DNA from: Candidatus Aalborgicola bjergmarkensis
GTDB lineage: Bacteria; Pseudomonadota; Gammaproteobacteria; Burkholderiales; Burkholderiaceae_C
Assembly: GCA_016708725.1 (NCBI GenBank)
Contig: JADJFE010000008.1
Coordinates: 62,001-126,000 of the forward strand
Length of the DNA: 64,000 nucleotides
Direction of reading: 5' to 3'
In this document: positions 39,041 to 48,413 of the stretch, in pieces
Layout: the number at the start of each line of letters is the position of its first letter
Position numbering within the stretch: the first letter of the stretch is position 1
Translations under genes and position numbers: made by a program
The notes under the pieces: model-generated
What the model saw: the letters and a program-made list of their open reading frames with translations, nothing else
What the model was told of the DNA's origin: nothing
Databases searched by the model: none

Positions 39041-42000
39041 TCAACGAAGCCTGTCACGGAGCGAAGCAAAAGCTTCGCGATAATTTGAAAATCCCTGTGT
39101 TTGCATGGCGATTTTGAGTGCATCGCTCAGTACGGCTTCCAACTTGAATTGGTTGAGTCGACTGTCTGACCATGCACAGGCAAATGTATTGTAAGCGTGC
39201 ACCTTCCATTGAGAATCAGTGACCAGCAGAAGGGAGGCCAATCTTTCCAGCAGAAACACCTTGCGTTGTACTTCCCCGGGATAATTTGATGCCTTTAGCA
39301 AGGCCTGCCGCAACGCAGTGTCTGGCCCTTCGCAAATGGCGAACAGCATTTCTGTCAAACCAAACCAAACGCGCCAAAACTTTGGACGCGCAACGAAGTA
39401 GTTGCTGAAAACAATCTGACGCGAATCCATGATTAACGTGGCGAGTGATACTGAAAATCCTGCCTGTTTCAAAAACACTTCACTTACTTCAATAAATCCT
39501 GGATCGAACAGTTCTTGTTGCTCGAAGCTGTTCAGAAAAAAAGCGCCCATATCCGGTTGTGGGCTGAACAAGACAATGTCAGCATCGTAAGACTTCTGAA
39601 CGTATTCGATGACTTGTTGATACTGAAGCCCTGTTTTTTCCCTAAATTTTGGCGAGAAAAAACCATAATAGGCCGAGTCATCAAGTACCACGTTCAATAG
39701 AAACTTCCGCATCGGCCAGTATCCCTGCCAATCTGGTCTTATGTTTTCAGTGTTGTCAAGTATCCTGTAACCAGCTTCCACGTTATCGTATGTTTCCCGC
39801 GAGTTGGCAATGTGATGGAGGTGAATTTTTGCGTGCCCAGCCTCCATCACTTGCAACGCATGGTCTCTTGCTCGAACCGGATTTTGTGCAACCCAATCGA
39901 CTTTTTCTTGAAGATCAGTCGGTGCAGAGTCAGATGCCACGTAGTCTGTTGCAACAATGTCCTGCGCCAATCCTTTTGGCAACAGATAACCGACAGCGGG
40001 CGGCGACGTGACCGGTTGTGCCATGACCGGGATGGAGTTTGGCTCAGCGGGAACGCCTTGTGCCAGGTGGACAAACTCGTCTGGAGGGCGTTTTGGCACA
40101 AAGATATGGTCAGGTTGCTGACCGGAACGAAAACGCTGCCACATGGCCTCAAATGCCGACTCCAGATGCCGCGTGAAACGCGGCGTATTGAACAACGGAG
40201 ATGTCTGTAAATTGTCTTGTAAACGTTGTCGAATGTTGGCTAGGCGTATCGGATCGTTGGCCAATGCCAATGCCAATGCCTCATAGTCGGTCAGAGAATG
40301 GGTCACCAGCTCTGGCATGCCCACTGTAATCAACAGACTGCCCGCTTGCCGCGAGACAAAGTTGTGGCCCGTGCAGGTAACCATGGGACAACCCGCCCAC
40401 AGGGCATTGCTGGCGGTGGTTCCTGAGTTGTAGGGATAGGTATCCAGAATCAGATCGGCCAGACGATAGTTGGCCAAGTAGCTCGCCTGATCCATGAAGG
40501 GCATAAAGAATATCCGGTCGCTCGCAACGCCCCGTTCTTCGGCTTCACGACGTAGATTGGCCTCCGCCCAGTGATTGGTGGCGAACAACCACAGCAAGCT
40601 GCCCTGTGTCTGCCGCAGGAGATTCATCCATATATCAAACGTTTCGGCATTAAATTTGTAGCTTTTATTAAAGCTAGCAAAGATAAATCCCTGTTCGGGC
40701 AACCCACGTTCTCTGCGTGTGGGGCTCTGGGGGACGGCTAGCTGGCGATCGTTGGGTTGAAAACATTCGGGCAAGCGCACTATCTTCTCGCTAAAATTTT
40801 CCTCATATCCCGACGGGGTAATAAAGTGATCGGAGAGGATATAGTCGATGAAGTGAGATCCTGAGGTCCCTAGATATCCCAGCCAACTGACTTGAATGGG
40901 GGCGGGGCGCATGGCCGGAATCTGCAACCGGGCTTTATTGGTGAAACCATTTAATTCGACAAGTATGTGGATGCCATCATCAAATATTTTTTGCGCAGCC
41001 GCCTCATATGTCAAGGGGTGAAGGTCGATAAAATGATCAACGCTCTTCATAATCCTCTGCCGCATCTCCCGCCCATCATTCTTGCCATACGAATAGGCCG
41101 TAACTTCAAACCGGCTGCGATCGTGCAGTTCAAACAATTCCGCAGTCAAATAGGCCACCGGATGGTTTTGAAAGTCACCCGAGAGATAGGCAATCTTTAT
41201 GCGGTTTGGGTTGACGTCATATTGCCTAGTCGCCGCCAGATTGATCAGCATTGCATACTTATCGCGGACATACAAAGTCGCGCATTTGAGCTGTTCGGCA
41301 GGTGTGGTGTGCAGCGACAAAAAGGTAAACGGCTTGACCGGCTTTTGCTGGGCACGAAACACTGTGATCATGCGTTCATAACGCGAGGTGAAGGAGCGCC
41401 AGTCGCAGGCCATGAGCATCAGGTGCAGGACGCTACCGTGGGCATCCGGATCATCCGGCGCAACTTCAATGGCTTTCTTATAGCACTCAATCGCCTCATC
41501 CACTCGCCCCTGAACGTCCAGCGCCGCGCCGAGGTTGGTGAGGGCAGGCCCGTAATCCGGTTTGGCGGCCAATGCCCGCCGATAGCAAGCCATGGCCTCC
41601 TCCCGTTCGCCCAGTTCCTGCAAAGCGGCGCCCAAATTGTTGCTAGCCTCGTGCATGTTTGGTGATATGTCGAGTGCCTTCTGGTAACTCCTGACCGCCT
41701 CCTGCAATCGCCCCTGGTTCAGCAGGACGTTGCCTAAATTGTTGTGAGCAGCTTGAGAATCCGGTTTTATATCCAAAGCCTTCTTGTAGCAAGCAATAGA
41801 CTCGTCCGTTTTGCCTTGGGCAAACAGGATCCCGCCCATTCTTTGATATACCTCGTAGTTGCTCGGTTGGATTGCCAGCGCTCTTTGACAGATGGCGATG
41901 GCCTCTTCCATTTTGCCCTGCGCTTCCAAGGCTGCGCCCATGTTGTTGTAGGGCCCCAGGTAGACGGGATTGATTTCGATGGCCTTTTGGTAAGCCGCAA

Positions 42001-42511
42001 TGGCTTCGTCAAACCTGCCCTCCTTCAGCAAGGCATTCCCCAGGTTGTTGTGGGCTTCAGAAGAATCAGGTTGGGCCGCAACCGCTTCCTGGTACCGAAC
42101 CAGGGCTTCCTCCGTCTGCCCCACATCGTACAAAGCATTACCCAGGTTGCTAAGAGACATGTAGTAGGTGGGACGGATGGCTAAAGCCTGGCGATAACAC
42201 GCAATAGCCTCCTCCAGTTTCCCCATCGAATAGTAAACGATACCCAGATCGTTCAGGAAAAGAGGCTCTTTGGGTGCAAGCGCAATCGCTTTGCCAAACC
42301 ATTCCAATGCTGTCCCGTTTTGACCTTTTTGATGAAAGAGATGGCCCAATAGGTAAAGCGCAGTGGGGTTGTTAGGGTGCCGTTTCAGGATGCGGTTATA
42401 GACGACCTCGGCATCCGCCAGTCGGTTCGCCTTAAAGTGTTCCAGTCCCTCCTGAATCAGCGCCTGTATGGCCACTGTACTGCGCCGAGTAAAATGCGTT
42501 TTTGATGTCAT
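39041..42511 (-). CDS. TPR - GT41 (SPINDLY/OGT-like) glycosyltransferase with extra C-terminal domain
   Basis: 1,156 residues. About eleven TPRs fill residues ~10-370 (e.g. AHNNLGNALLKEGRFDEAIA). They lead into an O-GlcNAc-transferase-like GT41 catalytic region at ~400-800, with VSWLGYLGTSG, LPECFQPND, ILDTYPYNSGTTASNALWAG and GHNFVSRQAGSLL. GT41 enzymes transfer sugar from a nucleotide donor to Ser/Thr of proteins. A further domain of ~290 residues follows (YYGFFSPKFREKTG; SPQPDMGAFFLN) whose function I cannot name. It looks like an uncharacterised glycosyltransferase-associated module. The place next to pseC/pseB suggests protein glycosylation, possibly of flagellin. Confidence 0.88.
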   Translation of the reverse strand: MTSKTHFTRRSTVAIQALIQEGLEHFKANRLADAEVVYNRILKRHPNNPTALYLLGHLFHQKGQNGTALEWFGKAIALAPKEPLFLNDLGIVYYSMGKLEEAIACYRQALAIRPTYYMSLSNLGNALYDVGQTEEALVRYQEAVAAQPDSSEAHNNLGNALLKEGRFDEAIAAYQKAIEINPVYLGPYNNMGAALEAQGKMEEAIAICQRALAIQPSNYEVYQRMGGILFAQGKTDESIACYKKALDIKPDSQAAHNNLGNVLLNQGRLQEAVRSYQKALDISPNMHEASNNLGAALQELGEREEAMACYRRALAAKPDYGPALTNLGAALDVQGRVDEAIECYKKAIEVAPDDPDAHGSVLHLMLMACDWRSFTSRYERMITVFRAQQKPVKPFTFLSLHTTPAEQLKCATLYVRDKYAMLINLAATRQYDVNPNRIKIAYLSGDFQNHPVAYLTAELFELHDRSRFEVTAYSYGKNDGREMRQRIMKSVDHFIDLHPLTYEAAAQKIFDDGIHILVELNGFTNKARLQIPAMRPAPIQVSWLGYLGTSGSHFIDYILSDHFITPSGYEENFSEKIVRLPECFQPNDRQLAVPQSPTRRERGLPEQGFIFASFNKSYKFNAETFDIWMNLLRQTQGSLLWLFATNHWAEANLRREAEERGVASDRIFFMPFMDQASYLANYRLADLILDTYPYNSGTTASNALWAGCPMVTCTGHNFVSRQAGSLLITVGMPELVTHSLTDYEALALALANDPIRLANIRQRLQDNLQTSPLFNTPRFTRHLESAFEAMWQRFRSGQQPDHIFVPKRPPDEFVHLAQGVPAEPNSIPVMAQPVTSPPAVGYLLPKGLAQDIVATDYVASDSAPTDLQEKVDWVAQNPVRARDHALQVMEAGHAKIHLHHIANSRETYDNVEAGYRILDNTENIRPDWQGYWPMRKFLLNVVLDDSAYYGFFSPKFREKTGLQYQQVIEYVQKSYDADIVLFSPQPDMGAFFLNSFEQQELFDPGFIEVSEVFLKQAGFSVSLATLIMDSRQIVFSNYFVARPKFWRVWFGLTEMLFAICEGPDTALRQALLKASNYPGEVQRKVFLLERLASLLLVTDSQWKVHAYNTFACAWSDSRLNQFKLEAVLSDALKIAMQTQGFSNYREAFASLRDRLR

Positions 42512-42582
42512 TGGGTTGAGATCGGTCTGGCAGACAGATAAGTCTTTTTAATAAGTTAGCCTGGATTTTATATAAACACTAT

Positions 42583-43749
42583 TCATTTTCCGATGGCCCG
42601 GTGTAACGCTTCGATCACGCTGTCTTGCTGCGCTTCAGTCAATGCCGGATACATCGGCAAGCTGATCGCCTCGGCGTAATACTGTTCCGCCTCCGGGCAG
42701 TGTCCCGCCTCGAAGCCTAAGCCCGCGTAATACGGTTGGCGATAGACCGGCATGTAATGCAAATTTACCGATATGCCTGCCGCGCGCAACGCATCGAACA
42801 CGGCGCGGTGCGTCTTGTTTATTTCGGCCAGCTTGAGCCGTATCACATACAGGTGCAGCCCGGAATAACTGTCCGCATGTTGCCATGGAATTGTCGCGGC
42901 CAGATCGGCCAACCCCTCGGCGTAACGCCTGGCGATGGCATGGCGTCTGGCGACGAATTCATCCAGCCGCAGCATCTGGCTCAACCCCAATGCGGCCTGC
43001 ATATCCGTCATGCGATAGTTGTAGCCGAGCGCTATCTGCTGGTAATACCAAGGGCCGTCCGGCGCGCGGGTCATATCTGCCTCGTCGCGGGTGATGCCAT
43101 GGCTGCGCAGCAACTGCATGCGCTTGCATAGTTGCTTGTCGTTGGAGAGCGCCATCCCACCTTCGCCGGTGGTGATAACTTTGACCGGATGAAAACTGAA
43201 CACCGCGATGTCGCTGTAGCGGCAATTGCCGACGGGTTCGTTCCTATATTTTCCGCCGATAGCGTGCGAGGCGTCTTCGATGATCTTAAAGCCGTATTGC
43301 TGACTCAGGGCATGGATGCTCGCCATGTCGCAAGGCTGCCCGCACAGGTGTACCGCGACGAGTACCTTGGGCAAATGGCCCGACTTTTTTGCCTGTGCCA
43401 ACTTTTCCGTGAGGCGCTCCGCGCTCAAGTTGTAAGTGCGCGGGTCGATGTCCACAAAATCGATCTGTGCGCCGCAATACAGCGCGCAGTTGGCGCTCGC
43501 CACAAAGGTGATGGGGCTGGTCCAGACTGCATCACCTGGCCCCACCTCCAGAGCCAGACAGGCGATGTGCAGGGCTGAGGTGGCGCTGTTGGTCGCCACC
43601 GCATGCGCGGCACCACAGTAGTTTGCGACGGATGCTTCAAAGGCGGGAACAGCTGGCCCCTGGGTGATAAAGTCGGAGTGCAGCACGTCCACGACCGCCT
43701 GAATGTCGGCCTCGGAAATGTCTTGGCGACCGTAGGGAATCATGCTCAT
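42583..43749 (-). CDS. pseC: UDP-4-amino-4,6-dideoxy-N-acetyl-beta-L-altrosamine transaminase
   Basis: PseC performs the second step of CMP-pseudaminic acid synthesis, a PLP-dependent transamination of the keto-sugar made by PseB. The 388-residue DegT/DnrJ/EryC1 protein shows MIPYGRQDISEADIQAV at the start, DVLHSDFITQGPAVPAFE, the cofactor pocket IIEDASHAIGG and the Schiff-base Lys in FSFHPVKVITTGEGG. It is separated from pseB by 4 bp on the same strand. MSM and MIP starts are both possible. Confidence 0.95.
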   Translation of the reverse strand: MSMIPYGRQDISEADIQAVVDVLHSDFITQGPAVPAFEASVANYCGAAHAVATNSATSALHIACLALEVGPGDAVWTSPITFVASANCALYCGAQIDFVDIDPRTYNLSAERLTEKLAQAKKSGHLPKVLVAVHLCGQPCDMASIHALSQQYGFKIIEDASHAIGGKYRNEPVGNCRYSDIAVFSFHPVKVITTGEGGMALSNDKQLCKRMQLLRSHGITRDEADMTRAPDGPWYYQQIALGYNYRMTDMQAALGLSQMLRLDEFVARRHAIARRYAEGLADLAATIPWQHADSYSGLHLYVIRLKLAEINKTHRAVFDALRAAGISVNLHYMPVYRQPYYAGLGFEAGHCPEAEQYYAEAISLPMYPALTEAQQDSVIEALHRAIGK

Positions 43750-43753
43750 GCGG

Positions 43754-44764
43754 TCAAGCGCTATGCGTTGGATCGACTTGCGCCTGGATCAAGTTGCGCA
43801 GTTCGCTCACTGTTAAAAAATGCGGGTTGCTACCGCTGTCGTATCTGAAATTTGAGGCCACCGATTTTGCGCCTGTTTTTGCGCAGTAATCCGCGATGCT
43901 GTAGGCGCCGCCGGAAGGCAATATGGCGTAATACTTGCCCAAATCCACCGTGTTGAAACTGTCGCTGGAAGTAATCATTTCTTCATGAATTTTTTCGCCG
44001 GGGCGCACGCCGATAACCGGGTGCCCGCACTCTGGGCCGATAGCCTCGGCAACATCGGTGATCCGATAAGACGGAATTTTTGGCACAAACACTTCGCCGC
44101 CCCACGCATTTTCCAGAGACCACAACACCATTTCGACGCCTTCTTGCAGACTTATGTTGAAGCGCGTCATGGCCGGATCCGTGATCGGCAAGACCCCGCT
44201 CGCGCGTTTTTTGAGGAAGAAGGGAATCACCGAACCGCGGCTACCCATCACGTTGCCGTAGCGCACCACGCTGAAACGGAGATCCCGGTTGCCTGTGATA
44301 TTGTTGGCGGTGGTGAACAGCTTGTCAGAACAAAGCTTGGTCGCGCCGTAGAGATTGATGGGGGCCGCCGCTTTGTCGGTGGATAAAGCCACCACGCGCC
44401 GCACGTCCGAATCCAGGCAGGCTTCGATCAGGTTTTGCGCGCCGAGCACGTTGGTCTTTATACATTCAAACGGGTTGTATTCCGCAGCCGGAACCTGCTT
44501 CAACGCGGCGGCGTGAACCACGATATCAATACGCTCCAGCGCGCGACGCAAGCGCGATTCGTCGCGCACATCCCCCAGAAAATATCTGAGGCCAGGGTGG
44601 TTACTTTCTGAAAATTGCTGCGCCATTTCGAATTGCTTCAGCTCGTCCCGCGAAAAGACCACCAGCCGTTTTATCGTCGGGTAACGCCCCAACACGGTTT
44701 TAACAAAAGCCTTGCCGAAAGAGCCTGTGCCGCCGGTGATAAGGATGGATTTATTGCTTAACAA
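43754..44764 (-). CDS. pseB: UDP-N-acetylglucosamine 4,6-dehydratase (inverting)
   Basis: PseB converts UDP-GlcNAc to UDP-2-acetamido-2,6-dideoxy-beta-L-arabino-hexos-4-ulose, the first committed step to pseudaminic acid. The 336-residue SDR has the NAD(P) motif ITGGTGSFGKAF, LGDVRDESRL, the segment EYNPFECIKTNVLGAQN, the STDKAAAPINLYGATK active site (Tyr and Lys) and RYGNVMGSRGSVIPFF. It is transcribed with pseC, divergently from pseF and the later steps, which is unusual. An IS5-type relic lies between the two halves. Confidence 0.95.
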   Translation of the reverse strand: MLSNKSILITGGTGSFGKAFVKTVLGRYPTIKRLVVFSRDELKQFEMAQQFSESNHPGLRYFLGDVRDESRLRRALERIDIVVHAAALKQVPAAEYNPFECIKTNVLGAQNLIEACLDSDVRRVVALSTDKAAAPINLYGATKLCSDKLFTTANNITGNRDLRFSVVRYGNVMGSRGSVIPFFLKKRASGVLPITDPAMTRFNISLQEGVEMVLWSLENAWGGEVFVPKIPSYRITDVAEAIGPECGHPVIGVRPGEKIHEEMITSSDSFNTVDLGKYYAILPSGGAYSIADYCAKTGAKSVASNFRYDSGSNPHFLTVSELRNLIQAQVDPTHSA

Positions 44765-44906
44765 GCTATGCTCCTATTGGGTGATAAAGTGACTAGAAAG
44801 TGAAATATTATTTTGCAATAATATTCCGAACTACGAATTTCCAGGAATTACTCCAATCATTTGAGCCCATCGCCGCCCTTAATTGCAATACAGGATCGAG
44901 TTCCCT

Positions 44907-45608
44907 CTATTTTGTATTCTTATAAGGGACTGATTGTTTTTCTTGCCATAATCTATTGCCAGCAGCATCTTTTCCAATAATTAAATCATGTCGCCTTGGC
45001 AATCTACCTTTCTCAAAAAATATCATGCTGTCATAAAAGCTCATCGAGAATGTTGAATTTGTGAATTCAGTAACATCAACAACACCTCTAGTGTGATAGG
45101 CATTTAATTCATCAATTAAATTTTTTGACAATTCAATAAAAGTGGTATCTTTTTTTAACCCACCACTATACTCAGGCCAATAATTTGTATGCAGATCTTC
45201 AACGACATAAACTCCACTATCTTTAATATTAGGATATAAAACCTTAAAAGACTTTATTTGATGCTCAGGCAAATGACTACCATCATCTACAATAATGTCA
45301 AACTGACCAAATTCTTCAACAACGTTAAATAAAAATTTTTCATCTGATTGATCCCCAATGCGAACACTAATTTGATCCTCCTCATGAGCTTTCGCATTAG
45401 GATCAATATCTATGGCAACAATGTTTACCAGCGGCCCAAAATATCTTTTCCACATTTGCAAAGATCCGCCATGCAGGCAGCCTATTTCTAGAATTGATAA
45501 AGGTCTGTTAACAAAACGCTCAAAATGACGTTCATATATTGGCAAATAATGAGTCCACTTAAAAACTGTTTTTCCATCATTTAAATTAAACAAGTGCCAC
45601 AAACTCAT
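44907..45608 (-). CDS. Class I SAM-dependent methyltransferase, AT-rich
   Basis: 233 residues. The SAM-binding motif is LSILEIGCLHGGSLQMWK, followed by VAIDIDPNAKAHEED and the acidic DIIVDDGSHLPEHQ. This matches Methyltransf_24-like sugar methyltransferases of polyketide and polysaccharide clusters. The substrate is unknown. The base composition is clearly AT-richer than that of pseB, so it is likely an acquired gene. The ATG at 45608 overlaps the stop of an upstream ORF fragment (ATGA). Confidence 0.8.
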   Translation of the reverse strand: MSLWHLFNLNDGKTVFKWTHYLPIYERHFERFVNRPLSILEIGCLHGGSLQMWKRYFGPLVNIVAIDIDPNAKAHEEDQISVRIGDQSDEKFLFNVVEEFGQFDIIVDDGSHLPEHQIKSFKVLYPNIKDSGVYVVEDLHTNYWPEYSGGLKKDTTFIELSKNLIDELNAYHTRGVVDVTEFTNSTFSMSFYDSMIFFEKGRLPRRHDLIIGKDAAGNRLWQEKQSVPYKNTK

Positions 45609-45793
45609 AACCACTTATATGGATGCCTCCCGGATAGCAAGAAGAATTTGTGTTGATCCGTGAAGAAGTCGGCTGCGACCTTATATCCGGCCTTGATTGC
45701 ATGGTCCGTCTGGCTTCCCAGACTCGCTCGCCCCGATGCATATCCGCTGACAAGCACCTCATCTCCTATAGCGGACTTTTTATGTCCAGAGCG
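45605..45793 (-). pseudogene. Unidentified 62-codon ORF fragment
   Basis: An open frame without ATG runs from a TAA at 45794-45796 to a TGA overlapping the methyltransferase start. The predicted peptide (..AIKAGYKVAADFFTDQHKFF..) looks protein-like but I do not recognise it. It may be the end of a truncated gene. The rest of 45794-46002 shows nothing I can support. Confidence 0.25.
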
Positions 45794-46002
45794 TTATTCA
45801 GGTTTAGCTCATCCCGGTCTGACCTGTTTCACATCACTTCACTCTTTACTGCCTCACCACCCTACTAAGACTAACCATGTCCTTTCATTTTGTTGGTTGA
45901 AAATGGCCTTCTGCATCTCACGCCGCAAGCGGCCTGACACTTTTAAAAGGCGTTGGTGCGAAAATAAATCTGAAGAGTATGTTTTCCCTATACCCACTTT
46001 TT

Positions 46003-46755
46003 TCAGGCAAAAGTCGTACCTACACGCATAGAAACCGACATACCGAGCCATGTCATGACATTCATGGCAGCAATGCGAGCATGGCCTTCCACAACCCTCG
46101 TCTCAAAAATCCTCGATGCCAATCTATCCCAAAATAGCTGCTTGACCCGGAACATGGCATTTTCCGCAATACTGCGTTCGTGATAGCCCTTTTGCTCTTT
46201 CCAGGCTTGCATTCCCTGTTTTTCGATTTGCTCCAATGCCACGCTACGCGGGTGATCAGCCTCCCAGGCAACTGCATTTGCGCGCGGTGGTACCACCAGT
46301 TCGGCTTCGTGCGCTTACGCAACCTCATAGGCTTCGTGTGTGTCGTAGGCTCCATCAGCGTTGATTTGCTCTATCGGGCTTTCGATTTGATCGATCAAAC
46401 CGGCAAAAACCTCGTTGTCACCCCATTCCTCTGTCGTGACTTCCATCGCCACTATGTCCTTCTCGTTCACATCTACCGCCAAATGTAGCTTGACTCAGCT
46501 GCGGCGCTTGCTTGCGCCGTGCTTGCGTACCATCCACTCACCCTCAGCATAGACTTTCAATTCTGTTGAATCTACCGAAATGTGTATCGGCTCCGTGCGT
46601 TGTTTGCGCGGTATGCCCATCTGCAAACCCTCCGCCCGCCTCGACATCAACGTGCGATCCGGCGTCTCAAAACCCAGCCCCATCAACCTCATCAGCGATC
46701 GCCTAAAACCTTCCAGGCTGCGATAGCAGCGAAACACATAATGGTCTGAGCATCT
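46003..46755 (-). pseudogene. IS5-family transposase, truncated with two nonsense codons
   Basis: One reading frame runs across the region with in-frame TGA at 46495-46497 (where a Trp is expected after HGASKRRS) and TAA at 46315-46317. Visible DDE-type parts are HISVDSTELKVYAEGEWMV (first Asp), INADGAYDTHEAYEVA (second Asp) and ENAMFRVKQLFWDRLASR (Glu region). The N-terminal ~75 residues are missing. It is dead, and it separates pseBC from pseF. Confidence 0.85.
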
Positions 46756-46810
46756 CTACAATTCTGCGCACCATCACACAACGTGCCTGGAAACAGACTA
46801 TATTTTAAGG

Positions 46811-46841
46811 TAGCCTGTTGCGCAATTTGCGCAACAGGCTA
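46811..46841. repeat. 31-nt perfect palindrome
   Basis: TAGCCTGTTGCGCAA (46811-46825), one base, then TTGCGCAACAGGCTA (46827-46841), a perfect 15-bp inverted repeat. It could be two abutting transposon ends left after excision, or a hairpin. No U-run follows. Confidence 0.8.
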
Positions 46842-46853
46842 GTACACGAGTAT

Positions 46854-46976
46854 ATGCCCGACGCGGGGGAGTTTGCCATGGCGCTGAATCAGGCACATGC
46901 CGTGGTAGCATCGCTGATCGCCACCTACAACGCCATCAATCTTTTCGCACGCGCGCGTATCACGGCTCCCGCGTGA
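46854..46976 (+). pseudogene. Short unidentified ORF, 40 codons
   Basis: The frame reads MPDAGEFAMALNQAHAVVAS.. and is open from upstream of the ATG. It looks like the C-terminal end of a lost protein. There is no ribosome site and no family is recognised. Confidence 0.25.
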
Positions 46977-47014
46977 CCGGATTTGTTGCCGACAGGCAAT
47001 TGAAGGAGACTGCT

Positions 47015-47068
47015 ATGATGTGGAAAATTGCAGGGATGAAGGTGTTTGATTTTGCCGAAACGTTTTGA
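47015..47068 (+). other. 17-codon ORF with strong ribosome site ahead of pseF
   Basis: GAAGGAG sits 7-8 bases before tandem ATGs, and the peptide is MMWKIAGMKVFDFAETF. It ends 30 bp before pseF. It could be a leader peptide or the stump of a deleted gene. No attenuator hairpin is evident. Confidence 0.25.
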
Positions 47069-47098
47069 CTTGATTCCGCCGACAAGGAGAACAATGTT

Positions 47099-47800
47099 AT
47101 GAAGATCGCAATCATTCCCGCGCGCGGCGGCAGCAAGCGCATCCCGCGCAAGAACATCAAGAAATTCTGCGGAAAACCGATGATCGCTTACGCCATCGAG
47201 GCTGCCCAAGGCTGTGGGCTGTTCGATCATGTCATCGTCAGCACCGATGACGAAGAGATTTCCCGCATCGCCCGCGAGTACGGCGCCGAAATTCCATTCA
47301 TGCGCCCCGCCGAACTGTCGGACGACCATACTGCCACCGTGCCCGTGATCGCCCATGCCATCGAGGCATGCCGCAAGACTGGCTGGGAGGCGCGGTTAGC
47401 CTGCTGCATCTACCCGGCAGTCCCGCTGATACAGACGCAAGATCTGCGCGACGCCCACGCGCTAATGGAGCAGGGCGATGTCGAATATGCATTCACCATC
47501 ACGCCTTTTCCTTCCGCCATCCAGCGCGCGCTGCGCCGCCTGTCCGATGGCAACATGCGCGCCTTTAACCCGGAATTTGTCAACACCCGCACCCAGGATT
47601 TGGAACCCGCCTATTACGACGCCGGACAGTTCTATTGGGGCAAGGCAGAGGCTTGGCTGAAAGGCCTTTCGCCACATCAGGCCGGCAAGGGGCTGGTGAT
47701 ACCGGAATGGCGCGCGGTGGATATCGACACACCAGACGACTGGACGCGCGCCGAAGTAATCTACCTGCTGTTGAATACAGGGAGCAAACGTAATGAGTAA
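47099..47800 (+). CDS. pseF: Pseudaminic acid cytidylyltransferase
   Basis: PseF activates pseudaminic acid with CTP to CMP-pseudaminic acid, the donor for glycosyltransfer. The 233-residue protein starts with the nucleotide-binding IIPARGGSKRIPRKNIKKF, followed by MIAYAIEAA, VSTDDEEISRIAREYGAE, DAGQFYWG and the C-terminal AVDIDTPDDWTRAE. AAGGAG lies upstream. It overlaps the next gene by 8 bp. Confidence 0.95.
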   Translation: MKIAIIPARGGSKRIPRKNIKKFCGKPMIAYAIEAAQGCGLFDHVIVSTDDEEISRIAREYGAEIPFMRPAELSDDHTATVPVIAHAIEACRKTGWEARLACCIYPAVPLIQTQDLRDAHALMEQGDVEYAFTITPFPSAIQRALRRLSDGNMRAFNPEFVNTRTQDLEPAYYDAGQFYWGKAEAWLKGLSPHQAGKGLVIPEWRAVDIDTPDDWTRAEVIYLLLNTGSKRNE

Positions 47801-48413
47801 ATTCAGCACCGAGCAGGAAAATTTCTGGGCGGGCGAATTCGGCAACGAATACATCAAGCGCAACCAAGGCGCTGACGTTCTCGCCAGCAACCTCTGCCTG
47901 CTCACCAATGCGTTGCAGCGCGCGCAGGCGATCAGCAGCATTCTGGAGATGGGGGCCAACATCGGCTTGAACATGCACGCCCTGCACCCCTTGTTCCCGC
48001 AAGCCGAACTGCATGCGCTGGAGATCAACACACAGGCTTTCGAACAACTGCGCCAAATTCCCTACGTCAACGCCATCAACTCATCCATACTGGATTTTTC
48101 CCCCGAGCGGACGTTTGACCTGGTACTGATCAAGGGTGTGCTAATCCATCTGGATCCGACCGCACTCCCCGAGGTCTACGACAAGTTGTTCGCCGCCAGC
48201 CGACGCTACATTCTGGTGGCAGAGTATTACAACCCAAGCCCGGTGGAAATCAATTATCGCGGCCACAGTAACCGGCTGTTCAAACGCGACTTTGCGGGTG
48301 AACTGATGGCGCGCCATCCTTCGCTCCAGTTGCTCGACTACGGCTTCGCCTACCATCTCGACCCTAAATGGGTGCAAGATGACCTCAGTTGGTTCCTGAT
48401 GGAGAAACGCTGA
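47793..48413 (+). CDS. Pseudaminic acid biosynthesis-associated methylase
   Basis: A 206-residue SAM-dependent methyltransferase of the family found with pse genes. TEQENFWAGEFGNEYIKRN at the N-terminus is characteristic, and the SAM site follows (SILEMGANIGLNMHAL, LHALEINTQA). It overlaps pseF, and its stop overlaps the next ATG (TGATG). It is likely to methylate a nonulosonate or its precursor, but the position is unknown. Confidence 0.88.
   Translation: MSKFSTEQENFWAGEFGNEYIKRNQGADVLASNLCLLTNALQRAQAISSILEMGANIGLNMHALHPLFPQAELHALEINTQAFEQLRQIPYVNAINSSILDFSPERTFDLVLIKGVLIHLDPTALPEVYDKLFAASRRYILVAEYYNPSPVEINYRGHSNRLFKRDFAGELMARHPSLQLLDYGFAYHLDPKWVQDDLSWFLMEKR

Noticed and set aside
39061..39078. 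Hairpin GCGAAGC-AAAA-GCTTCGC as a terminator
   Set aside because: It lies inside the coding end of the TPR-GT41 gene, upstream of its stop codon.
45708..45723. Small GTCTGG-CTTC-CCAGAC hairpin as an RNA gene
   Set aside because: A 6-bp stem alone in a degraded region gives no support for an ncRNA.
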